DNA of 64,000 bases from the NCBI GenBank assembly GCA_030141605.1, contig JAQGDQ010000028.1, forward strand, positions 319,501-383,500. The letters run 5' to 3'. The translations under genes were made by a program, and so were the position numbers. The notes under the pieces are model-generated. The model worked only from the letters and a program-made list of their open reading frames with translations. It did not search any database and had not been told where the DNA came from. Positions 25,319 through 35,700 of this stretch are shown here, in pieces. The stretch is from Tubiluchus corallicola (lineage: Eukaryota > Priapulida > Priapulimorpha > Priapulimorphida > Tubiluchidae). How positions within the stretch are numbered: the stretch's first letter is position 1; the number at the start of each line of letters is the position of its first letter.

Positions 25319-26043
25319 CGCTATATGAAAAAACGAGATGAGCGAAACGGTAGAAAGTGATACAGAAATTCCAGAAACGAGAACTAGAAATGAAGAAACG
25401 AAATAATAATGAAATAAAAGAAAGAAAAGACGAGATGAAAAGAAGAACGAGAATGGTAGACGGACATATATTGAGAGAAGATGGAATGAAAAAAAATGGT
25501 ATGAAGGCAAAACAAATGCGAAAATGAGTGACTACAACTGTAACCTAAGAGTGGATGGCGCCGTGGAAAGGGCAAAACAAGATGAGAAAATTATGAGGAA
25601 AAAATAAATGAATAGAGATGATTGTCCTAATTGAGCAGAATTAGAAAATAGCAGTGCAAAAGGAAATGAAAGAAGAAAGGGTGCTCGTGTGTAATAGGAG
25701 GAAGATGGCAAGGCAAAATGAATGAAAGCGACTGAATGGAACAAACGTGGGGAAGTCAGAATTCAGTGAAAACAAGAACAAGAACAAAAAATGGCACAAG
25801 ACGAAGTAAAAAATATAAAGGAAAGTGAAGAAAGGGACAGAAGAAAAACGCTGGAAGCTGGTGAAAATGATGCTATGAATGGATGAGATATGTGGAAAGA
25901 ATGAGCGGCCTAGGCAAAATAAAGAAAGAGATGAAAAAGATGAAATAAAGCAAAAGAGGGGAGGCAATAAAGTGTTGAGTGCATAGGAAGTACTACGGGA
26001 AAAGAAAGGAGAGATAAAGGTAAAGATTAAGGGGGAAGGTAGA
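25319..26043 (+). repeat. Long purine-rich tract
   Basis: For about 720 bp the + strand is mostly A and G (AAAGAAAGAAAAGACGAGATG-like), with pyrimidines only scattered. It is not a simple microsatellite. The reverse strand yields several long Phe/Ser/Leu-rich frames that reflect composition only. Confidence 0.75.
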
Positions 26044-26047
26044 GCTT

Positions 26048-26051
26048 TTTG

Positions 26052-26111
<60 letters not shown>

Positions 26112-26155
26112 TCTCTCTCCCTCCCTCCCTCCCTCCCTCTCTCTCTCTCTCTCGA
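26048..26155 (+). repeat. (CT)n microsatellite with CCCT variants
   Basis: More than 40 CT units interrupted by a CCCTCCCTCCCT block. It directly follows the purine tract, so strand composition flips from purine to pyrimidine within a few bases. Confidence 0.95.
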
Positions 26156-26804
26156 AGCGAAGCGAAGTTTGCTGTTATTTTATTAGTCCATATAATTCTC
26201 ATAAAGGCAGCGTGCATCAGGAAATTATTGTCTCGTCTCAGGTTTATTGTTCACCTGAGGCGCTCTCCACAGCGGTTAGATATCGAAATCATAAAACCCG
26301 GATGCAGTATTGGGTAAGTAAAGCAAGTAGTTCCCCCTGACGCTAATTATCCCTACAGGTGAAATAGTTTATAGTAATGTGATAGAAGAGAAAGTACAGT
26401 TTAATCGAGAAGTAGAAAAGTTCCTTGTTTAAAGCTAAATTAAACATTGTCTAATAGGTCCATGCGCTTTAATATGATTTCCCTTATCACGTGCGAATAG
26501 GGCAGATAAGGTGTAGGGTATGTAAAGTTCTCTGTCAATAGTTTGGAGACTTTTTAATTTAGGCGAGAAAATATATAAAATGCAGCAGTTCCTACGCAAA
26601 TTATCTTTTCTTTTGATTTAACTTTATGTGCTAAAAGCGAGGTTTTGTAATACATTGAAATTGCTCATTTGCATGATGAGAACGAAAGTTATGCAAGAAA
26701 CCCGTAGCTGAAGGTAAGATTATCTTTCAGAATCAGGCAGAAGTAGCAAAGGTAGGTTTATTAGTTCTTCAGTGAGCGTTTTAGCAAACGTATGGCCATT
26801 ATTC

Positions 26805-27095
26805 AATTTCTTTTTCTCTTCTCGTGTGTTACTCTTTCCTCTTCTGTCCTCTTCTCTTCTCTTCTTTCTTCTCCTCTCCTTTCTTTTTCACTCCCCTCAG
26901 CTAACCTCCTCTCCCCCTCCCTTCCACATCCCATCCCTCCCCTCTTCTTTTCTTTCCTCTTGCCTTGATTTGTCTTGCCTTTCATTCCCTTCTCTGTCCT
27001 GTCTTTCACTTCTCGTCTCTTCTCTGCTTTCAGTCATATTTTCATTTTTTTCAGTTAAATATTCTTTTTTCTTGTCTTCTAATTTTCCTCTCACT
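26805..27095 (+). repeat. Pyrimidine-rich tract
   Basis: Nearly pure C/T such as CTTCTCTTCTCTTCTTTCTT and TCCCCCTCCCTTCC. Frames on both strands are compositional artefacts. Confidence 0.8.
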
Positions 27096-27099
27096 ATTT

Positions 27100-29440
27100 T
27101 GTACTAACCATAACTGTTGACCTATGATTGCCTGTATTCCACCTTTCAAATTTCCCGTCAAGCTATGCTTCAGGGTGATTTGTCACACAACACATTGTTG
27201 TAATTTTCTTTACATTAAATACACTGCTAAATTGTAATTAAATAATTGTTAAATTGTAAATTTACATTATTTTATGTTGTTACATTGACTCTGTTATGTG
27301 AAATAAACGAATCTTCATTTCTTAAACATTTTCATCGCTCAGATTTGTTTAATCGAGTGTTAATAGTGCGTGTTGAGTAAATGTGGTTCTCGCCTACTCG
27401 GCCTACAATCATTGCTCCATCCAGAAGAATGAATAAACCCGTTGAGCTGAACGAACAGGACTATGATTAAATCATACGCAATATGATTGGCCTTGTATTC
27501 AATTGAGCGTTAAACGCAGCATGTCAGCCGCGCTTGAACGCCCCTGTCTTGTGAGATTCGTGTAATTACGAATGTACGTTTGTCAATACCGTGTTGGCAA
27601 TATTCAGTGAAGAACAAGTGGACGTAAAATGAGTGGAAGGGTAGGCAATGCTGTGAATATGAAAGAAGATACAGAAGAAGAGAGAAGCAGAAGATGTATT
27701 TGAAGACAAAAGAAGTAGGCTAACAAGCCGGCAGGTGAAAATAAAAACAATATAGTTGCAATAGTTCGGCTTCACGGGCAAGAAAGAATGAGTTGCTGAT
27801 TATGGCGATGACGGTAATGGTGGCAAGTGTGGTGCGTCACTCCAGCGGTGACGGCTGTGGAAACTGTAGTGGCGCGTGTAAACTCAGCTTTCTCAAAAGG
27901 CTTTCTCTCTACTCATGTCTTTGCTTACAACAGCACTACTTTAATTATCTAGCATGCTTTCAAAGGATAATTATTATTCTTAACATGGCCATTGTTATAA
28001 GCTTCTTTCCTTTAGATAATCTGCCTTCATCTTAATGATGACTTCCTCAAATACGGTAAAGCAGATTACTTGCACAAAAGATTACTTTCAGTATTCATTG
28101 TGCAACCCTAATTTTTGAACCTGTACACCTATTGAGAGCTTTATGCTATTACTAACGTTCGCAGACTACTACTGTTTGTGCTTAGCACGATGAAAGAAAT
28201 TACATTTAGCGTGCAGCTTTTAAATGGCTAGCATTTGTAGACTACTTCTATACTCTTTCGTTACACAATTTCGTTAGCATATTTAAAAGGTCTGCTTCGG
28301 CAGAACATTGCTACTACTACTATTTTTCTTGGTACGATGAGATAAATTACACTTATCAATTAAAAGTATTCTAGACTTTTAAAAATTTAGCATTCGTAGA
28401 ATATCATAATTCTCTTTCTTAGCACGATGAGCTGCTTTGCATTAGCATGTAACTTTCAGAAAACTAGCGTTAGCCATTTACGGATACTTGTGCCACAAAC
28501 ATTTCACCTCTGGACGGGCACTTGGGCCTCGAAATATTTAGGGCCCAAACATTCGAGCCTCTTCAGTAATTGGGTCCCAAATGTCAGGGCTCAGGTATCT
28601 GGGCTCAATTTAATCTGGGGCCCAAGTCTCCTAGATTCTAGAATCGCGTTAGCAGAATATTACGCTACTGCCACTCTTTCGTTACACTATAAAATGAATT
28701 ACTTTCACATTTATAATAACTGTTGAAATTTGGCATACATATTAACGTTACTGTAAAACTGACAGAAGGACACTTGTGTTGATGACAGCTGACTTTATAC
28801 AGGCCGACCGATCAATCTGCGTTATACCTACAGCATTGTGTCAAGATTGACATTTCCATCGATTATTTGCCACATTTTTCTGATAAATGAGGTCTAAATA
28901 TCAGCAATAGTAGTTCCATTACTTTACTAATAATTGTCCTTGGAAACAAACAGAACCATGTGATGCAGGATGTAATTTGATAAACACATTACATGTCTGC
29001 CCTAATTACTCCTGGTGGCAGTTTACAAGCAAGTGCTAATGCTAAATTGCTCATGTAACTTGATGTAACTTGAGATGCATTTAAAAGCGCGTTGAACCCA
29101 TCTTGAATTTTGATTGCCTAACTCTTGCTGCTCGATTCTTGTAGGACATAGATCCCATCCGTAAATCAACTGACTGCTTCAAAGCTGACTCTGAGTGTTC
29201 TTATTTCCGATTGCTCAATCCACAATAAGCATGAATGACTGGACACTCCAGTGTCTCTAAAACCTTTTCCTTGCTCGTTTAATGACTTTAAATGGTGAAA
29301 CATCCGCAAAAAGTACTTAAGATGTATGGAAGCACAAATTTCAACCAATCTCAGTTGGGTTTCCCCTCTCTTAAGCAGTCAAACCACGTTCCTCAGAAAA
29401 GCACTGGACAAGAATTAGTGGTTATCTGATTCTTTTTTCT
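27100..29440. other. Gene-free stretch 5' of the acyltransferase gene
   Basis: A TGTGAAATAAACGAATCTT near 27296-27314 resembles a LINE 3' tail or polyadenylation region. Otherwise only the minisatellite at 28515-28635 stands out. Upstream non-coding exons or the promoter of the next gene may lie here but could not be pinned down. Confidence 0.35.
28515..28635 (+). repeat. 15-bp GGGCCC-type minisatellite, locus 1
   Basis: About seven degenerate units of roughly 15 bp built on TTGGGTCCCAAATGT-like words (CTTGGGCCTCGAAAT, TTTAGGGCCCAAACA, ATTGGGTCCCAAATG, ATCTGGGGCCCAAG). A related array lies at 44750-44850. Confidence 0.6.
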
Positions 29441-29444
29441 TCAG

Positions 29445-29576
29445 GTGCAGAATGGGTTAGTCGGCGGGAAGGTACATCCCATGGAAACGCAAAGCGTCCA
29501 TGAAGAAAAACAACAGAGCAGAAATTCTAACTGTGCCAATGATGAGGTTCCTTGTGGAAGCAGAGGCAAAAGAGAG
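29445..29576 (+). CDS. Acyltransferase gene, exon with probable start codon
   Basis: A strong acceptor (TTCTTTTTTCTTCAG, a pyrimidine tract) and the donor GAG|GTAAAC bound 132 bases, all open in the frame that continues into the next exon. An in-frame TGA sits just before the acceptor. ATG at 29481 is a plausible start; the 36 bases before it may be 5' UTR or coding. This exon is too small to be found by ORF length and rests on splice signals and phase alone. Confidence 0.55.
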
Positions 29577-32500
29577 GTAAACAGAAAGGGTTAAATGCAT
29601 ATGCATCGCCCCAAAACTGGTTGCACTGATGATTCGTGAGTGCAAGAGCCGGCTATTTTTGTTCGAAGTTTATTCCATAATGCACATACATTAGGAAGGA
29701 TGAATTTCAGATCGTTTTAAGAATTGTACTGAAATTTATTCAGTGGAATATGTATGGCCACATTTTTTTGTAAAATTATCTACAAAATCTTTGCAGTTGA
29801 TGACATTTTGCATTGTTTGTGTCATTTTCGCAATCGCTTTCTTATGTAAACCACTGGACTATTGTTTAAATCTTTGTGGTGGGATTAGTACCTCATATCT
29901 GTATTAGGACTGCTAAGAAACCCAATAAATGAAACAGGGATAGCAGCATTCCCAGAATGCATTGGGAAGTTTTCACACAAATGCATCCTTTCCTCAGTAC
30001 TTGCAAACATTTGTCATTCAGTAGATTTTGAATCCATATGTCAGCTAAATTCAATTGTCGTAGCTTAACTTTGAAAATTGGATTGCAAAAAGCTGTACTG
30101 TGTGCAATTTCATGTGGTAAATGCTACAGGAATAAATGGACTTACTGATATAGTTGAATGACGGAGTCTAACACTTGATACCTAGACATAGTGATATCGT
30201 CAGTGAGGGAGACTTAAAACAGACAGCTTTACTCGCTCAGAGCTATGTTCAGTGTCAAGTCTTGTTGTCAGTATTTGTGGTATTGCAAGAACCATGGCCA
30301 AGTAAAGAACGTATGAAAGTGAAAATATGCTCAGTGTACAGATTTAGGTTCCAGTGGGTTCTTGAAGTATATTTTATATTACATGATCTTGTACCATGCA
30401 TTGTACAAAAGGAGCGTCATGGCTAATTAGTGATAACTAATGCTGACATTATATCAACATCCACTTACGCAAGGTAAAAAAACAGGATAAGCCACATTAG
30501 ACAACATTGGTTCGTTAGACAATTCGTAAATGTATAGCGTGTTTTTCGAAATATGTCAAACTGTCGAAAAAGTAGAATAGCTAACGCCACCTATCTTGCT
30601 TTTTCGGTTAACATTTTTAATTGTGGTAAATGTAATTGCACTTTATTAATGAACTTGACAAATAGAATAGTAGAGGATTGTCTGTTGCCAGCAATTTTCA
30701 AGCCAGAAATGTTAAAATTCACTTCCAGAAACTAAACAAATTGAATGACTAGTTATCCGTTCTATGTTTAACATTTTAAGTCATGATAGTACTGTAATTT
30801 GCACTTGTGAAGTAGTTTTAGTAACTTTTTGTTTTAGAAATTATATTTTGTTTTTATACATCCTTGGTTTTTAGGATGGAAGCGGTGAGTCTGTTTCGGC
30901 TAATGTGGAACTGAATACCATGCCTGATAATCGCAGAGATCGCAACCATATCAGCAACGACGGTTCCATTGAGGAGAAATCGCTTATGTTTTCCAATATT
31001 AGTGAAACAAATGCTCATCAGAGGGAGGTTGCGTCATCGCATGGGAGCGGCTCTGCCAGTCCGCGGTGGCTGCAAAGTGCTCCATTTAAGAAGATACGAC
31101 ATCCTGCTGAAACAAGTTTGCTGTGGACGGTTTTAGTAACATTCACATATTTAATTACAGCATTTATTATATGCTGTCCAGTGATTGTGCTGATTGTAGT
31201 GGCACTACCTATTGGGTTAATAGTGCGCTGTATTCTAGCTACCTGTTGCTGCTGTTCACCTGGTGAATCATGTGTATGCAGGTGTACGTCGTTACTTTCA
31301 CCTGCTGATTCATTCTGGCTGCATGAATCAAACTTTAATAAGTCCATCATTCATGGTCTTGTGATTCTTGAACGAGGTTTGAGCTTTGCGCAGATTCGAG
31401 AACTGCTACAAGCTCGCCTTGTCTCGGTTAGAGATTGCCGTGGTAAAAAACTCTATCCGAGATTCACAAGGAAAGTAGTGAGATTAAAATGTGGATACGC
31501 ATGGGTTGATGACAAAGCGTTTAGTTTGGACAATCACGTGTTCGCCATTCCGGAGCACGTAGTGCGGACACGGACGGATTTGGAAAAATATCTAGGAGAG
31601 TTAGCTTCAAGACGAGAGTTGACACTCGACCGTCCTCTATGGGAAATCTTCATAGCATTTAATTGTGGAGACATGAACGATACGGCTGTGATCATCAGAG
31701 CACATGAGGCACTTGCTGATGGCATTTGCTTGTGCCGAACTTTGTGTCATGCGCTTGCTGACCAGCACGCTATAGATTTTGCCAAATCTCGCTCCGGTAG
31801 TGGTGCAGTTATGTTTAACTCGGTACGGTCATTATTAGTCGGGCCTCTGTATATATTGACTCAATTTAGCTGCTTTTATAATTGCTGTGATTATTTTAAT
31901 CGTAAACCTTTAATGGGGAAGAAGAAATTGGTGTGGTCTGATCCAATCAGCATGCCTCAACTTGAAAGAATTAAATGTGTATCTAGAAGCACATTTAATG
32001 ATGTTCTCTTATCCATTGTAACGGGTTGTATTAGAAACTATCTACAGAGCAAGGGTATACAACACCCTCCGAATCTCTACGCAATCATTCCATTCGACTT
32101 CCATTCTGATGATCCAAATTCGTTAGCCATGGGTACAGAATCGTGCCTTGCACCACTTCGCCTTCCGACCAACGTGGAAGGTTTGATTCCACGCTTGTGG
32201 AAGGTAAAGCGAATTATGGAGGAGTTGAAAAATAGCGCGGACGTTGTTTCCATATATGGCCTCATGCATTTACTAACTTATACGGTCCCAGAGTCAGTGC
32301 TTCATGCAGTGATGTCATTAATATTCAAAAAGACATCGGTCATAGTTTCAAACATGGCCGGTCCATCAGTGGGTATATCGTTTGCAACTAAGCCTATAAA
32401 GTCAATCATAGCTTTCGTGCCGCCAAAAGAAGAAATTAGTATATCGATATCGATGCTTTCTTATGACAGAGAATTGAGAATAGGCATTGTGACAGATGAA

Positions 32501-32633
32501 GCTTTGATTCCTGACCCAGAGGTGCTATTAAAAGAATTCCATTTCCAAGTAAGGATAACCGTTTGATATCACTTTTGGCTTGCCTTTTTCACTTGCTTTC
32601 TCTCTCTCTCTCCTCTCTCTCTTTCCCCCCCTC

Positions 32634-32724
<91 letters not shown>

Positions 32725-35700
32725 GTCCCTTGTTTTTTAGAGTTAGTGAAAATATTCTCATTCTTGTTGTTGCGACTTGTATGATTTGTCCACTCGAGAT
32801 CTAGAACAATCGCATAATTTGTCGAAGCATCCAGATATCTGTACATGTAATACTGAGAGTTGTTTGCAATAACTTGTACAGCATAGAAGTCCTTCTGTAA
32901 TATTTTGGAACTTTATTTACTTATATAAATAAGGCCACCTGCAGAAATGCAGATTGTTAGACTGGTACATGTAAAGTGGTTTTATTGTGAGAATTTAGTG
33001 CTCTTGATTTTCATGTTTTATAACAGCTGCTGAAAATACTGTGTTCATTATTTGTGATTGCAATAATTATATTAATTGTCATTTGTATTGGCTCTGTTAC
33101 TTTTATCTGTATCAGTAACAACCTTAGTGTTCGGCACAGATATTAATTTCAACTGTTTTATGTAATTATTTCAATAATAATTGTTTGATAGTAATAATAT
33201 ACAAAATTGTTTGTTAATTTAAATTGTTTGTCCATGGACGTTTGTTCGTTCTCCAAAACAGATTTACTTTATTCTGTCCCTGTGGTTTAACACGTAACAG
33301 TTATCATTAAAATTAATTGTGCAGTATGTAAATGAGCCTAGATGAACCTGTTTATGCAGCAAACATTAGACACACTTGTATGTATAAATATTAGTGCCGT
33401 TACAAGGATGGTACTATTTTTATATGGGATTCAAAAATCAAGTTAATAGAAATCATGCAAATTAGAAAGGCCTAACTGAGGCCTAAAACCTTTATCCTGT
33501 AAAAAGAAAGGTGCGTTTTACTTACTAATGCATCTTATATGGTGTAAAGTATGGTATTATTTTGATGAGTCGGATATTGTCATGGGTCATTTTATTAATG
33601 ACGCGAAAAACCTTGGTGCTTTTTTCATAACATTGAATCTCTTTTCAGGTTAATCAATTGTCAGAGTTATTGGCTAACAGACGGGTACCCGGTGAATCTA
33701 GACACAGGGATGATTACGACTTCGATGACGTCGATGAAGGGCCTGAGCCGTCAGCAGAAGAGGTAAAAAATGCTCATTTATTCACAGAAACACTATTCTA
33801 GATACGTTTACATTTGCTTGCTAAATATCAGGTATATTCAAAAATTCAAAGAAAAACTAAAAATTGTCTCCAAAAAGGCCATCGTTTCGTATAATAGAGC
33901 AAGCTTATTAGCGCTCAATAATGATCATAAAACTACAACAAAAACCAGTATGATACAATGAAATTGCACTGCTTTATTATCTATAAAGTGTAACAGTGGC
34001 AGTATGTAATCTGTGCACATGCTACATGCAACATGTGAAAAATCATGCTACTATCTAATTCAGCCAAAAAAATCACATTCAAAGAACTAATACTTGAACC
34101 TACATTATCATTCCCATTTCATTGTGAACATAACTTGTAGTATTGTCATAATATGACTAGAACTATGAAGCACTATATGCACTGCAGCTTTAGACTCTTG
34201 CACTTTGAAACACTAAATCGCCAAATGTGTCTTGTTATTTGCTGTAAAAATAATTCATAATTTTTGTTTTATCATTTGATGGCTACTAGATAGAGCAATT
34301 TGTAATGCTAGCTTCTCTATACTCTGTCAGAATTTCAACATATTCCCGGAAAAATAAATTTTGTCAACACCCGAGTTAAATAAATCTTTGTAAATGAACC
34401 CTGTGTTGATTCATCACAGTCACTTTGTTGTAAAGTGCAAGTGTGCTAAGGTAAAGTTTAATATCACTGAAACTCTCTGAATCATTTCTCGCTATCTGTA
34501 TTCACAATCGTCTTCTGTCAGCCGTGTAAACGGTTCTTATTTGTGTTCAATGAAAGGAATAAGTAATTCCCAAATTCCAGAACAGATCTGAAACATCTCT
34601 ACCTTCAAGTTCTACAAGTAACACAATTGCTTATGCTGATTATAAACAAGTCGGCCTAAAATCGACCATTTATGGGTGGTTAGTCAATAACCATAACGTT
34701 TTAATTTGCTTTTCTAACAAAGTCAAAACAGGCCATTCAAGTATTCTTCAAAGCCAATACAGTAGACCACTCATTGGCGACTTGCAGATTTTAGCAAGTT
34801 GAAATTTGTAAAATTTTGCTAAATTCTCAAATTAAATTACGATAAAAACTAGATAGAGCGTCTAGTCTAGCTTTGATGGCACAGCGGAATGTGACTGCCA
34901 TTTCACTGACCATTATCCGTTTATTTATTTTAGCTGCAAGACCAGCTGCACCATGTTCAAGATGAGCTACAAGAGCTGAAACTGCGCATGGAATCAGGGG
35001 ACAGCGGTCAAGACCTGAAAGATGCTCAAGAGTCTCTTCTCTCTCGTGTTGAGGAGTTGAAAGAAGAATTTGCCGAGTTGCTTGCTGAACTTCGTCGACG
35101 TAAAAATTCTGACATAAGATTAGAAGTAAGTTTGAACAAAATTTCTGCAGTAACTGGTCAGGAAACTGTAAACTCTCAGATAGCACGTGCATTAGAAAAT
35201 ACAGTGTATTGAAAAATTATTGATTCCTATTAAAAGGAAACCCCCAAAAAGAATAAGTAGAAACGAGGAGACTATACGAAATGGTATTTAATTTTGAATA
35301 ATGAATGTATTGCCGCCATCCATAGATGTGACTGTCATTAATCAAGGGAAGTTATGATCACAGAAGCTCCTCGGAGAGACTGTTGTCATGAGTCATGACT
35401 CACTTCCTTATTAACTTCGTTGGTTTTTTAGGATAAAAAATTGAAAGGGCTAGAAAAACTGATTAAACGAAGAGCAGTCAAAATAATAATAAAACAAAAC
35501 ATGTTTGTATCTACTTGTGCTAACTTTTAAGTCTGGCGGATTTTTAACACGCGTTGTGCCAGCCTTTGCCTGTGCCAAGCCTCAACAATGAGTAACTACC
35601 TTGTGAAACCAACTTACTGTGTCTTTAAAAGAATCTATTGCAGGTCATTCGAACAATCGTGTGTGAATTGCATCAGCCTATCACAGGATGTTCAGCTGTA

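Noticed and set aside
25316-27107. Multiple Phe/Ser/Leu-rich and Arg/Glu/Lys-rich frames
   Set aside because: Compositional by-products of purine- and pyrimidine-only tracts.
31018-32265. Antisense frames within the main acyltransferase exon
   Set aside because: Shadows of a well-supported coding exon.
32528-32846. Ser-Leu and Arg-Glu repeat frames
   Set aside because: Translation of the intronic (CT)n microsatellite.
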